Positions 9,037 through 18,284 of a DNA stretch of 64,000 bases are shown here, piece by piece. Made by a program: the position numbers and the translations under genes. The stretch's first letter is position 1, and the number at the start of each line of letters is the position of its first letter. The stretch comes from Thermoflavimicrobium dichotomicum (GTDB taxonomy: Bacteria > Bacillota > Bacilli > Thermoactinomycetales > Thermoactinomycetaceae). Below the pieces are notes generated by a model that saw nothing but the letters and a program-made list of their open reading frames with translations, had not been told where the DNA came from and did no database searches. The stretch spans positions 1-64,000 of the forward strand of contig NZ_FORR01000011.1 in assembly GCF_900114055.1 (NCBI RefSeq). The letters run 5' to 3'.

Positions 9037-10299
9037 TTAATTAAATTTCCGTATAGCGGGAATGAGTAGTACACCCAAAGCTACGCAAAACATGAATGTA
9101 CCTTCAAAAAGAATCGTCTCTATTCCACCAATCTGATCTGCAAGCCAACCACTAATGACATTTCCAACCGGTAGTAATATCCATGACCCAAATAAATCCA
9201 GGCTAGCAACACGGCCATATGACTCCTCAGGTACTAGTTCCTGTAGGGTGGCCTCCCAAATTAACATAAATATCATGATCGCTCCGTTGGCGACTGCTAT
9301 TAAGCTCATCAATTCAACTGTGGTATTGGCAAAAGCAAGACAAGTTAAACCAGCAGCATAGATTAAAATGCAAATATATCCAATATACCCCCGACGACGT
9401 TGTTTATTCTTTCGCCCGTAGAAAAATGCAGCAATAATTGCTCCGACACCTGCAGCACTAGTAACCAAACCGTAACTGGTATCTGGAAGATTCAAATGAA
9501 CCTTGACTAACCATGGTAAGAGAATGGCTGTTAGGCCAGTACTTGCAATGTTTATTACTGTGAATGCGAGAATCGTAATCCAAAGCCATGGGTGTTTTCG
9601 AACCTCTACAACTCCTCCCAACAAATCATGCATAAAATTACGAAGAATCGATGAATTGTTATTAGGCTTATAAATTGGTTTTTCGATTCTGAGGAAGGTC
9701 AGTGCAACAACGGATATCAGTAACATTGCTGCAACGATCCCGAACCCTGCACCAACAGAAATAAATCCTACGATGACTCCACCCAGGATTGGGCCTGTCA
9801 GGCGAGCAAACTCCTGACTGATTTGCGATAGGGATAAAGCTGCATTTCGAATGTCAACTGTAAATATTTGAGCACGTGCAGCTTGACAAGCCGGTTGGAA
9901 CAAGGCATTCATTATTCCGTACATTACTACAAAAATCGACAGGGTCGTCATAGACAAATCGTTCAATAAACTCAAAAGGGCGAGAATGCCTGTTAATACA
10001 AATCGAATTGATTCGGTAATCATCATGAGTTTTGAACGTGACATGCGATCAACGATGATTCCGGCAAAAGGCAAAAGTACGACTTGTGGGAGCATAAGAA
10101 GTCCCATTATCCACCCCATATCCAGAGTGGATTGTCTTAGGGAGTACACACATAAAGGAAGTACAACCCATAAGACCGCATCGCCAAATTGAGATAAGGT
10201 CTGACCAGCCCAAAGAGCTGTAAAATTACGAGACGTTCGGAATGGTTCGACGAATCTTTGAATAGATGAGCTTGTATTCTCTTCAGGTGATTCCGCCAT
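9037..10299 (-). CDS. MFS transporter (drug-efflux type)
   Basis: A 420-residue major facilitator with ~12 membrane helices. Helix 1 begins FTALWAGQTLSQFGDAVLWVVLPL, here cut for length. The loop 2-3 motif is AGIIVDRMSRSKLM, and the fourth-helix region has ARAQIFTVDIRNAALSLSQ. The N-terminal LWAGQ.LSQFGD pattern is typical of the MFS_3/macrolide-efflux-like group, so export of a drug or metabolite is likely; the substrate is unknown. ATG 10299 has AGGAG about 12 bases upstream. A strong promoter with a dyad (10338-10390) lies just upstream, suggesting regulated expression. Confidence 0.85.
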   Translation of the reverse strand: MAESPEENTSSSIQRFVEPFRTSRNFTALWAGQTLSQFGDAVLWVVLPLCVYSLRQSTLDMGWIMGLLMLPQVVLLPFAGIIVDRMSRSKLMMITESIRFVLTGILALLSLLNDLSMTTLSIFVVMYGIMNALFQPACQAARAQIFTVDIRNAALSLSQISQEFARLTGPILGGVIVGFISVGAGFGIVAAMLLISVVALTFLRIEKPIYKPNNNSSILRNFMHDLLGGVVEVRKHPWLWITILAFTVINIASTGLTAILLPWLVKVHLNLPDTSYGLVTSAAGVGAIIAAFFYGRKNKQRRRGYIGYICILIYAAGLTCLAFANTTVELMSLIAVANGAIMIFMLIWEATLQELVPEESYGRVASLDLFGSWILLPVGNVISGWLADQIGGIETILFEGTFMFCVALGVLLIPAIRKFN

Positions 10300-10337
10300 A
10301 TCTATTTTTCAGCTCCTGGAAGATAGATTTTTGTTAA

Positions 10338-10390
10338 ATAGTACTTTTAGTTAGTTTATGTGTCAAGAAATTTATAGTAGTCCGTACTAT
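10338..10390 (-). promoter_or_regulatory. Sigma-A-type promoter and dyad upstream of the MFS gene
   Basis: On the minus strand TTGACA (10366-10361) is separated by 17 bases from TACTAT (10343-10338). Just upstream lies the inverted repeat ATAGTA-5-TACTAT (10374-10390), and the -10 box itself repeats the AGTACTAT motif. The arrangement suggests a repressor or activator site, but the regulator is not identified. Confidence 0.6.
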
Positions 10391-10678
10391 TACTGGATTA
10401 GGAATTTACCGATATTTTTTCGATGGATTACTGATATTCCTTTCCCAAATTTTTATTGACTTTTAACAGTTAATTCCCATATTGTTATTTGCACGCTTGT
10501 CCGTGCAGGTTTTTTGGATATGAAGAAGACCGTTTCTGCACCTGTATGCCATATCGGGTGGGCAGGTATCGCTCCAAAATTTCCGATCTGCTGCTGGATC
10601 ACATCCAGTGTAAGCATGCAAAAATGGTGGAAATATGTAGGTGAAAATGGTTACATTCAATCGGAAGGGTGATGTGGA
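10391..10678. other. Intergenic region between the divergent MFS and anmK genes
   Basis: About 290 bases with no convincing gene. A small inverted repeat TGCACGCTTGTCCGTGCA followed by T residues lies near 10490-10515. The ribosome binding site of anmK (GGAAGGGTGATGTGG) is at the right end. Confidence 0.4.
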
Positions 10679-11827
10679 TTGGCTTTAGCTGTGGGGCTGA
10701 TGTCAGGAACTTCGCTGGATGGAATTGATGCGGCTTTGGTAGAGATACAAGGTTCTGGAACATCAACCAAAGTGAAGTTGATTGAATTTGTAACCTGTCC
10801 GTTTTCAGATACGATTCGAAAAGAGATACAGGATGCTTGTTCAGTCGAATTTTCTTCCGTCCGCCTTATTACCAGCCTTAATTTTAAATTGGGCTATTTG
10901 TTTGCAGAAGCGGTGAAAAAAGTTTGTGAAAAAGCGAGGGTGGATCCAAAAGATTTGGATTTTATTGGTTCACACGGTCAGACCATCTTTCATCTTCCTT
11001 TTCCGGAAGGAAGTGATGAAGTACCATCCACCTTGCAAATTGGCGAACCCGCAGTGATTGCTTATGAGACTGAAACTTGTGTGGTCTCTAATTTCCGTAC
11101 GATGGACATGGCTGCCGGCGGACAGGGGGCCCCGCTTGTTCCCTATACCGATTTTTTACTTTTTCGGAGCAGTGATGGGCGGGCATTGCAAAATATCGGC
11201 GGTATTGGAAATGTGACTGTCATCCCAAAAGAAGCAGAGTTTGAAGATGTGTTTGCCTTTGATACCGGCCCTGGCAATATGATTATTGATGCGATTTGTC
11301 AAAGACTCTTTGGCAAACCATATGATGAAGACGGCCAGATCGCTGCCAGGGGACAGGTCCATGAACCACTGCTAGCTGAATGCATGTCTCATCCCTATTT
11401 TGCTGAACATCCACCCAAATCCACGGGCCGGGAGCTGTTTGGCGAGGAGTATGTTTCAACGCTATTGGCCAAATGGGGGTTTTTGCCCAGTGAAGACTTG
11501 GTGGCGACAGTGACCATGTTTACAGCTCAGTCCATTGTGGACAGTTATCAGCGGTTTATTTTTCCTCAATATGAAATCGAGGAAGTCGTCGTTAGTGGAG
11601 GAGGAGCGTATAATCGCACTTTGCTAAAGATGATGGCAAGTCTTCTGCCGGATTGCAAAGTGGTCACCCAGGAAGATCTGGGTTACTCATCAGCAGCTAA
11701 GGAGGCGATTGCTTTTGCGATTTTGGCCAATGAGACATTACATAACCAGCCAGCCAATGTTCCAAAAGCCACAGGAGCCAAGAAACGGGTGATTCTTGGC
11801 AACATTACACCTGCGCCTCGTGGTTAA
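10679..11827 (+). CDS. anmK: Anhydro-N-acetylmuramic acid kinase
   Basis: A 382-residue sugar kinase that phosphorylates and opens 1,6-anhydro-MurNAc to MurNAc-6-phosphate during cell-wall recycling. Visible family motifs are the N-terminal phosphate loop [16 protein letters not shown], the catalytic region [58 protein letters not shown] and [10 protein letters not shown]. The length is normal. TTG 10679 is supported by GGAAGGGTGATG upstream. No MurQ-type etherase gene is next to it, so the rest of the recycling route lies elsewhere. Confidence 0.95.
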   Translation: MALAVGLMSGTSLDGIDAALVEIQGSGTSTKVKLIEFVTCPFSDTIRKEIQDACSVEFSSVRLITSLNFKLGYLFAEAVKKVCEKARVDPKDLDFIGSHGQTIFHLPFPEGSDEVPSTLQIGEPAVIAYETETCVVSNFRTMDMAAGGQGAPLVPYTDFLLFRSSDGRALQNIGGIGNVTVIPKEAEFEDVFAFDTGPGNMIIDAICQRLFGKPYDEDGQIAARGQVHEPLLAECMSHPYFAEHPPKSTGRELFGEEYVSTLLAKWGFLPSEDLVATVTMFTAQSIVDSYQRFIFPQYEIEEVVVSGGGAYNRTLLKMMASLLPDCKVVTQEDLGYSSAAKEAIAFAILANETLHNQPANVPKATGAKKRVILGNITPAPRG

Positions 11828-12012
11828 ACATTGAGGGTATATCCGTAGGACAAAGCTGTGCTTGCAAAGTGTTGAGCCAACCGGTTTTGTTCCAGGTCAG
11901 TTGGGAAGCTTTGCAACAATGCTTTGTCTTTTTTTGTTTTCAGAAGTCCAGGCAATCCGGTATATTTTGTTATTTTCTCGGGAAACACATAAATAGATAG
12001 GAGGGAAATCGA

Positions 12013-13212
12013 TTGGCTAATCCCATAGTGGTAAAAAATTTGACGAAAATTTTTGGAAAAGGGAGTAAGAAGGCTCTCAAATTGTTGGACCAAGGAAAAA
12101 GTAAACGGGAGATTTTGGAAGAAACCGGAGCAACCGTTGGCGTCAATCGAGCCAATTTTGCAGTAGAAAGCGGAGAAATTTTTGTCATCATGGGCTTGTC
12201 TGGAAGCGGAAAGTCCACACTGCTTCGTATGTTGAACCGCCTGATCGAACCAACGGCCGGTCAGGTACTGATTGATGGCGAAGATCTTGTCAGTATGTCG
12301 GCAGAAAAGTTGAGAGAAGTTCGTCGCAAAAAAATCAGTATGGTGTTTCAAAAGTTTGCTCTTTTACCACATCGCAGTGTTTTATCCAATGTGGAGTTTG
12401 GATTGGAAGTGCAGGGAATTCCTTCCGAGGAACGAAAACAAAAAGCTTTAAAAGCTTTAAGTTTGGTAGGATTGGAAAATTGGGCAGAAAGTTATCCCGA
12501 TCAACTGAGTGGTGGAATGCAACAACGAGTCGGTTTGGCACGTGCTCTGGCCAATGATCCGGAGATTTTACTGATGGATGAGGCTTTTAGTGCGCTGGAC
12601 CCTTTGATTCGCAAGGACATGCAGGATGAGTTGCTGGATTTGCAACAGAATATGCATAAAACAATTATTTTTATTACCCATGATCTGGATGAAGCCTTGC
12701 GTATCGGTGATCGAATTGCTTTGATGCGAGATGGGGAAATTGTTCAGATCGGTACACCCGAAGAAATCCTTCGAAATCCTGCGAATGAATATGTGGAGCG
12801 ATTTGTTGAAGATGTGAACCGGGTGAAAGTGTTAACAGCGGAAGCAGTGATGCAAAAAGGGGAGTCGATCGTTTTGGGAAAGGATGGACCGCGGGTTGCG
12901 TTAAAGATTATGAGGGATAAAGGAATTCCTACATTAGTGCTAATGGATCGCCATCGCCACTTTAAAGGCATGATTAGCGCTGAACAGGCCAAAAAGGCAG
13001 TGGAAGCCGGTCTATCCTTGGAGGATGTAATGGAAGATGAGATCATACAAATAGAAAAAAATACACCTTTGCAAGAAATATTGAATCAAATGGCCCAAAT
13101 GGACTCGACTTATCCTGCTGTCGTACTGGATGAGAACAAACGCGTACTGGGAATCGTGGGACGAGGAGCCATATTGGATGCTTTGGCCGGACAGGGGGGT
13201 GATGAAGGATGA
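12013..13212 (+). CDS. opuAA: Glycine betaine/proline betaine ABC transporter, ATP-binding protein
   Basis: A 399-residue ATPase for compatible-solute uptake under osmotic stress. The OpuAA/ProV-type N-terminal extension (KALKLLDQGKSKREILEETG) precedes Walker A GLSGSGKST, the signature LSGGMQQRVGLARALA and Walker B ILLMDEAFSALDPL. The C-terminal ~120 residues form two CBS-type modules, which in OpuA sense ionic strength or c-di-AMP. TTG 12013 follows AGGAGGGAAATCGA. It overlaps the next gene by 4 bases (ATGA), so the two are translationally coupled. The 185-base upstream region should hold the osmoregulated promoter, but I cannot pin it down. Confidence 0.94.
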   Translation: MANPIVVKNLTKIFGKGSKKALKLLDQGKSKREILEETGATVGVNRANFAVESGEIFVIMGLSGSGKSTLLRMLNRLIEPTAGQVLIDGEDLVSMSAEKLREVRRKKISMVFQKFALLPHRSVLSNVEFGLEVQGIPSEERKQKALKALSLVGLENWAESYPDQLSGGMQQRVGLARALANDPEILLMDEAFSALDPLIRKDMQDELLDLQQNMHKTIIFITHDLDEALRIGDRIALMRDGEIVQIGTPEEILRNPANEYVERFVEDVNRVKVLTAEAVMQKGESIVLGKDGPRVALKIMRDKGIPTLVLMDRHRHFKGMISAEQAKKAVEAGLSLEDVMEDEIIQIEKNTPLQEILNQMAQMDSTYPAVVLDENKRVLGIVGRGAILDALAGQGGDEG

Positions 13213-14918
13213 ACCTGCCACGCCTTCCAGTTGCAGAGTGGGTGGATGCGCTCGTTAAGTGGCTGCAAACGTACTTTGCTCCCTTTTTTGCTTTAATCAG
13301 TGGAATCATTGAACCAACCACCCGATTTTTTGAGCGGCTGTTAACGACACTGCCCCCTATTTACATGATTATTTTGCTGACGTTGTTGGTTTGGCTGTTT
13401 AGCCGTTTTCGTATCGCTCTTTTTACTTTGCTCGGCTTTTTATTCATCGTTCATCTTGGGTTATGGAGTGCAAGTGTAGAAACTCTGGCTCTCGTACTGA
13501 CGTCGACCTTGCTCTCGGTGATTATTGGAATCCCTTTGGGATTGTGGGCGGGGCGAAGTGAGAGAGTCAAGAAAATTCTTTTTCCCGTTTTGGATTTGAT
13601 GCAGACCATGCCCGCATTCGTTTACTTGATTCCGGCCGTGTTTTTCTTTGCTTTGGGACCTGTTCCAGCTGTAATTGCCTCCGTGATTTTTGCGATGCCT
13701 CCAACCATTCGCATGACCAGCCTGGGGCTGAGACAAGTAGCGGAGGAGTTAAAAGAAGTGGCTCATGCGTTTGGTGCCACCTCTTGGCAGAGATTGATGA
13801 AAGTCGAAATACCCTTGGCCAAGTCGACGATTTTGGCAGGGATTAACCAGACGATAATGCTATCCCTGTCTATGGTCGTCATCAGTTCCATGATTGGTGC
13901 AGGTGGATTGGGAAACAAGGTTCTGAACGCCATATCCCGTCTGCAAGTCGGAAAAGGATTTGAAGCAGGGCTGGCCATTGTGATTATTGCCATTGTATTG
14001 GACCGAGTGACCCAAAACATGGGGAAAGTCACCAAAAAAGATGAAAGACATGCGAGCCGGTTGGGCCGATGGAGAAATTGGTTGGCAGGTGCAATTGGCC
14101 TGGTGTTGGTAGGGCTGTCTGTTTTGGCTTATAACCCCATAGGGGATAACGATAAACAGGTGAAGCTCACTTATGTGAATTGGGATTCAGAAGTTGCCAG
14201 TACGCATGTGGTCAAAAAAGTGTTAGAGAAACAGGGCTATCAGGTGGAACTGATCGAAACAGAGGCCGGACCGATGTGGGCAGGGGTGGCTTCTGGTTCA
14301 GCAGATGCACATGTAGCGGCTTGGTTGCCTGCTACCAGCAAATCCTATGCAGACAGATACAAAGGCCAGTATGAAGACCTTGGAGTCAATCTAAGAGACA
14401 CCTATTTGGGCCTGGTTGTTCCCAAGTATGTGTCGATCCAATCGATCGAAGACCTGAATGCCAATAAGGGTCGATTTGAAGGAAAGATTATCGGGATCGA
14501 ACCAGGATCAGGCATCATGCAGAGTACGGAAAAGGCATTAAAGGAGTACGGGCTTGATTTTCAACTGGTTGCCGGATCTGACAAGGCTATGACAGCCTCA
14601 CTGGATAAAGCCTATCAGCAAAAAAAATGGATCGTGATCACTGGTTGGGAGCCTCATTGGAAGTTTAACAAATATGAACTCAAATTCCTGAAAGACCCCA
14701 AGAAAATATATAGTACAGGCGAAAATATTCATACAATTGCCCGGAAAGGCCTTAAAGAAGAGAAACCGGAAGTTTATCGCATTTTAGATCGTTTTTATTG
14801 GACAAAAAAAGATATGGGTGAGGTCATGTTAAAAATACAGGAAGGAAAGACACCGGATCAAGCGGCAGAAGAATGGATCCGCGAGCATCCCGAGAAAGTA
14901 AAGCAGTGGACACAATAA
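13209..14918 (+). CDS. Glycine betaine transporter, fused permease and substrate-binding protein
   Basis: A 569-residue fusion. Residues ~1-290 are a ProW/OpuAB-type permease with several helices and an EAA loop (EVAHAFGATSWQRLMKVEIPLA). A further helix (~290-310) leads into an external OpuAC-like binding domain (~320-565), with LTYVNWDSEVASTHVVKKVL, DAHVAAWLPATSKSYADRY and WVITGWEPHWKF; Trp residues such as those in VNWDSE and TGWEPHW are the expected cage for the quaternary amine. In B. subtilis OpuA these are separate proteins, while Lactococcus OpuA has the same fused layout. It is coupled to the ATPase gene upstream. A palindromic element follows the gene. Confidence 0.93.
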   Translation: MNLPRLPVAEWVDALVKWLQTYFAPFFALISGIIEPTTRFFERLLTTLPPIYMIILLTLLVWLFSRFRIALFTLLGFLFIVHLGLWSASVETLALVLTSTLLSVIIGIPLGLWAGRSERVKKILFPVLDLMQTMPAFVYLIPAVFFFALGPVPAVIASVIFAMPPTIRMTSLGLRQVAEELKEVAHAFGATSWQRLMKVEIPLAKSTILAGINQTIMLSLSMVVISSMIGAGGLGNKVLNAISRLQVGKGFEAGLAIVIIAIVLDRVTQNMGKVTKKDERHASRLGRWRNWLAGAIGLVLVGLSVLAYNPIGDNDKQVKLTYVNWDSEVASTHVVKKVLEKQGYQVELIETEAGPMWAGVASGSADAHVAAWLPATSKSYADRYKGQYEDLGVNLRDTYLGLVVPKYVSIQSIEDLNANKGRFEGKIIGIEPGSGIMQSTEKALKEYGLDFQLVAGSDKAMTASLDKAYQQKKWIVITGWEPHWKFNKYELKFLKDPKKIYSTGENIHTIARKGLKEEKPEVYRILDRFYWTKKDMGEVMLKIQEGKTPDQAAEEWIREHPEKVKQWTQ

Positions 14919-14953
14919 TGGTGATGGAATGACAAGATGGGGAGTCTTTTAGG

Positions 14954-15097
14954 CCGCTCTATAAACCCGGTTTTCCTTTTCCAAATGAACAACTTTTGCT
15001 CGTAATTATAGAGCGGGAGTGAAACGGAAAAGGAAAACCGGCATATAAGATACTTTGTCAACAAGCTGAAGGATGGCAATATGGGCCATCCTTTTTG
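14954..15097. repeat. Palindromic element, copy A, plus a downstream terminator hairpin
   Basis: The arms CCGGTTTTCCTTTTCC (14967-14982) and GGAAAAGGAAAACCGG (15026-15041) are perfect 16-bp inverted repeats. An additional pair, CCGCTCTATA (14954-14963) / TATAGAGCGG (15007-15016), lies within and beside them. The right side runs into ACTTTGTCAACAA, as in the other copies. A separate hairpin, GGATGGC / GCCATCC (15071-15091), followed by T residues lies between this element and convergent lutC. Confidence 0.8.
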
Positions 15098-15110
15098 TTT
15101 GGGCAGATCA

Positions 15111-15842
15111 TCATTCATCCAGCAGCAAGGCATACACAATGCCAGGACCATGCACGCCAATCGTCAAATCATTTTCAATATCAGAAGATCGGCTGGGTCC
15201 TGTTATAAAATGAATGCCAGCCGGCATGGATGGGCCGTTTCGCTTTTGGATTACGGCTAGCACTTCTCCCATTTTTGTCTTTACGTCTTCCGTGCGAATG
15301 ATCGCCATGAGAGCGGTTGGAAGCAGACTCACTGAGCGTCCTTTTGTAGCGCCAGACAGAACGACAACGGTACCGGTATGGGCAATCGCATAATCGGCTA
15401 CCACAATCCCGATATCGGCTTCAGCCGCTTTTTGAAGCAATTGTTCTCGATTCGATTCTTTCCAGATGGTAACGTCTGCTTTGGGAAGTGTTTTTTCGAT
15501 TTCCAACTGCTCCAGTACAGGATGTTGCCAGCGAATGAGTTTTTTGGCTTGCATCGTTTCCGCTTCATTCCTTATAAACGTAACCAGGTCTTCTTTGCAG
15601 CCAAAACGCTTGGCTACACCGCCAAGGTTTTCCCAATTCGCCATAAATAGAGAGATTCGCTCTTCGAAATCCAGATGATATTGCCTCCAAAATGATGGGA
15701 CGCCACGCACAGGCTGAATGGGTGGCGTGTGTAAACGAGGCCGGCCCAGACGGTTGGCAATATGCTGAAAAAACGTTTCTTCTTTTTCTTTTGCTTTTCG
15801 CTCCAGTTCCTTCAAGATTTCTTCACTTCTGTTCGGATTCAT
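15111..15842 (-). CDS. lutC: L-lactate utilization protein C (LUD domain)
   Basis: A 243-residue LutC/YkgG protein that works with LutA and LutB to oxidise L-lactate to pyruvate. The LUD-domain region is seen as ADIGIVVADYAIAHTGTVVVLS, here shortened, followed by LLPTALMAIIRTEDV and FITGPSRSSDIENDLTIGVHGPG near the C-terminus. It has no iron-sulfur motif, as expected for LutC. ATG 15842 follows a GGGGGGATC site, and the gene overlaps lutB by 20 bases, so it is the third gene of the lutABC operon. Confidence 0.94.
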   Translation of the reverse strand: MNPNRSEEILKELERKAKEKEETFFQHIANRLGRPRLHTPPIQPVRGVPSFWRQYHLDFEERISLFMANWENLGGVAKRFGCKEDLVTFIRNEAETMQAKKLIRWQHPVLEQLEIEKTLPKADVTIWKESNREQLLQKAAEADIGIVVADYAIAHTGTVVVLSGATKGRSVSLLPTALMAIIRTEDVKTKMGEVLAVIQKRNGPSMPAGIHFITGPSRSSDIENDLTIGVHGPGIVYALLLDE

Positions 15843-17331
15843 GTTGATCCCCCCGTTTTTTCAACATTTCTTCCATTCGTTTTTGGATCGTTGGATCCAA
15901 TTCAATCTGGGTTTGTTGTTGTTGGAGATCTTGCCACATCTCTCGAAAGGAGCGGGGAGCAAGTGCAGGAGCTGTTCGATGGGCTGTCCATTTTTTGAGC
16001 GGACCGATTTTGGCCTTGATTTCTCCCTTGCGAGCCACGAATTTCTGCCCGATTCGCCCTGCTTTGATCGCCAACCGGTACCGTTTATGGCTGCTGGCGA
16101 CTTTTTGGAACACTTTCATCCCCCATTGCTCTCTCTTTTTCGTGGTTCCCTGTTCAACATTGCGCCGTCGAAGGTAGACTAGCATATCATGCAAGGGGAT
16201 TTTAACCGGACATGCTTCATAACAGGCGCCACACAAACTGGAGGCATTGGCCACTTCGCCCCATTTTTCCTTTTCGGCCTGCAAAACGGGAGTAAGCACT
16301 GCTCCGATCGGACCACTATAAACCCATCCATATGCATGACCACCGACATGACGATAGACAGGACAGGCGTTCAGGCATGCGCCGCAGCGAATGCAGTTAA
16401 GCACTTCCTGGAATTCCGGGTCTCCCAATTGGTTGGATCGTCCATTGTCGATAATGATAATGTGCAGCTCTTCCGGTCCATCTCCATCCTCTGACCGTTT
16501 GGGCCCGGTGATTGCAGACATGTATACCGTCAGTTTTTGCCCTGTCGCCGCACGGGGGAGAAGAGTGGCCATCACTTCGAGATCTTCCCATGTAGGAATA
16601 ATCCGTTCCATTCCCATCATTGTGATTTGGGTTTTGGGAAGGGTGCTCACCATCCTTGCATTTCCTTCATTGGAAAACAAGACAATGGAGCCAGACTCGG
16701 CAATGGCAAAATTGCAGCCAGTGATGCCAATATCGGCGGACAGAAATTTCTCGCGCAGTTTGGAACGGACAAAGCCAGCCAGTATCGCTGTATCTGCAGG
16801 TAATGGTTCGCCAGCTACTTGAGACAGGAGTTCGGCGATTTGTTTTTTGTTTTTATGAATGGCCGGAATGATAATATGGGATGGAGTTTCACCTGCCAGT
16901 TGAATGATATATTCACCCAGGTCGGTTTCCACTACTTCGATCCCTTTTTCTTCCAAAGCCTGGTTGATATGCACTTCTTCAGAAACCATCGATTTTGACT
17001 TCACGACCGATTTTGCCTGTTTTGCTTCCATGATTTTCATCGCGATTTCGACAGCTTCTCTGGCTGTGGAAGCAAAATGAACAAATCCACCAGCAGCGCG
17101 TACGTTGTTGACAAACTGGGAGAGATAGTAGTCGAGATGGGCGATGGTGTGCATTCGGATCGCCTGTCCATAACTACGCCATTCTTCCCAGTTACCAAGC
17201 TCGTCTGTTGCAGTCTGTTTCCCTTTTCTCAGTCTTTCGGTAGTGAACTTCACCGCATTCCTCAGGAATTCATTGTTTAGAGCCAGGCTGATTCGTTCCT
17301 TTAAAGGGGAGTTTGGTTCCAGGTTACCCAT
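15823..17331 (-). CDS. lutB: L-lactate utilization iron-sulfur protein B
   Basis: A 502-residue LutB/YkgF protein. The N-terminal ~280 residues form a LUD domain (ADIGITGCNFAIAESGSIVLF, written here in part). Two ferredoxin-like cysteine clusters follow: CIRCGACLNACPVY (~313-326) and CGACYEACPVKIP (~366-378), which should bind two 4Fe-4S clusters. A basic C-terminal tail follows. The N-terminus (PLKERISLALNNEFLRNAV) matches the family. It overlaps both lutA (8 bases) and lutC (20 bases), so the three proteins are made from one transcript and probably form one complex. Confidence 0.94.
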   Translation of the reverse strand: MGNLEPNSPLKERISLALNNEFLRNAVKFTTERLRKGKQTATDELGNWEEWRSYGQAIRMHTIAHLDYYLSQFVNNVRAAGGFVHFASTAREAVEIAMKIMEAKQAKSVVKSKSMVSEEVHINQALEEKGIEVVETDLGEYIIQLAGETPSHIIIPAIHKNKKQIAELLSQVAGEPLPADTAILAGFVRSKLREKFLSADIGITGCNFAIAESGSIVLFSNEGNARMVSTLPKTQITMMGMERIIPTWEDLEVMATLLPRAATGQKLTVYMSAITGPKRSEDGDGPEELHIIIIDNGRSNQLGDPEFQEVLNCIRCGACLNACPVYRHVGGHAYGWVYSGPIGAVLTPVLQAEKEKWGEVANASSLCGACYEACPVKIPLHDMLVYLRRRNVEQGTTKKREQWGMKVFQKVASSHKRYRLAIKAGRIGQKFVARKGEIKAKIGPLKKWTAHRTAPALAPRSFREMWQDLQQQQTQIELDPTIQKRMEEMLKKRGDQHESEQK

Positions 17332-18058
17332 GCATGGTCACTCCTTCATATAATAATTCGGCCAAATGCATGACACGAAGCTCTTTTCCTTTGTGTTTCA
17401 TTCGGCCAGCAATATTCATCAGACAAGCCATGTCCAGTCCTACCAGCACCTCAGCTTCTGTCTCCAAAACGTGTTCGGCTTTCTCATCGACCATGGCACC
17501 GGACAGATCAGAAAGCTTGACAGAAAATGTACCCCCAAAACCGCAACAATCTTCGGCAAAGGGCAGGGGGACCAATTGGCACTCTTTGACATGGGATAAC
17601 AGGATATAAGGTTCGTCTTTCACTCCAAGTAAACGGCTTCCATGACAGGAAGGATGGTAGGTGACTTTATATGGAAAAGTGGCACCCAAATCCCTGATCC
17701 CCAGTACATGGACGAGAAATTGGCTAAATTCATAGGTTTTTTCGATCAGGTTGTTCACTTTTTTCATCATGGCAGGATCGTTTTGAAACAGGGTCGGATA
17801 ATGATGGTGAATCATGCCTACACAGGATCCAGATGGAGCAATGACAAAGTCGCTGTCTTCAAAGGCTTGAATGATGGTTTGGGCTGATTCTCTGGCGGCG
17901 TCCCAGTAGCCGCTGTTAAAGGCGGGTTGTCCACAACAGGTTTGAACTTCCGGAAAATGCAGGCGAATGCCGTAACGGTGCAGTAAACGAACCATGGCTT
18001 CTCCTACACGCGGGTAAATCGCATCACATAAACAGGTAATGAAGATGGAGACTTTCAT
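17324..18058 (-). CDS. lutA: L-lactate utilization protein A (CCG-domain Fe-S protein)
   Basis: A 244-residue LutA/YkgE protein with two cysteine-rich CCG domains like those of heterodisulfide reductase and glycolate oxidase GlcF. The motif VQTCCGQPAFNSGY lies near residue 40, and the second, FAEDCCGFGGTFSVK, near residue 165. These act as Fe-S binding units in the electron path of lactate oxidation. ATG 18058 is preceded by AGGAGGAATGTAAC. It is the first gene of lutABC; the lactate permease gene lies upstream, separated by a palindromic element and hairpins. Confidence 0.94.
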   Translation of the reverse strand: MKVSIFITCLCDAIYPRVGEAMVRLLHRYGIRLHFPEVQTCCGQPAFNSGYWDAARESAQTIIQAFEDSDFVIAPSGSCVGMIHHHYPTLFQNDPAMMKKVNNLIEKTYEFSQFLVHVLGIRDLGATFPYKVTYHPSCHGSRLLGVKDEPYILLSHVKECQLVPLPFAEDCCGFGGTFSVKLSDLSGAMVDEKAEHVLETEAEVLVGLDMACLMNIAGRMKHKGKELRVMHLAELLYEGVTMHG

Positions 18059-18097
18059 GTTACATTCCTCCTGTCATCGGGTTTTTTAAACAGGAAC

Positions 18098-18270
18098 AGG
18101 GAGAACATGATTCTCCCTCAGCATGTTGATAAACACGGTTTTCCTTTTCCAGTTGAACGACTTTTGCTTGTTTTTAAGCAACGGGAGTGAAACGGAAAAG
18201 GAAAACCGGCATATAACGGAACTTTGTAGGAAACTTTGTTAACAGTTTCAGGGAGAAGGCTATTCTCCCT
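18098..18270. repeat. Palindromic element, copy B, flanked by two matching hairpins
   Basis: The core arms CGGTTTTCCTTTTCC (18136-18150) and GGAAAAGGAAAACCG (18194-18208) match copies A and C, with GTTGAACGACTTTTGC in the loop. On the left is a hairpin AGGGAGAA-5-TTCTCCCT (18098-18118), and on the right the same stem with another 5-base loop (18250-18270). It lies between lldP and lutA in the same orientation, so it may separate or attenuate their transcription. Confidence 0.82.
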
Positions 18271-18284
18271 GGGTTCAACGTCGA

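Noticed and set aside
10463-10660. Minus-strand open frame of 65 codons between the MFS and anmK genes
   Set aside because: No ribosome binding site, odd composition and no recognisable protein; it is probably chance.
11824-12351. Minus-strand open frame of 175 codons
   Set aside because: It overlaps the start of the clear opuAA gene and encodes no recognisable protein; it is a shadow of the coding strand.
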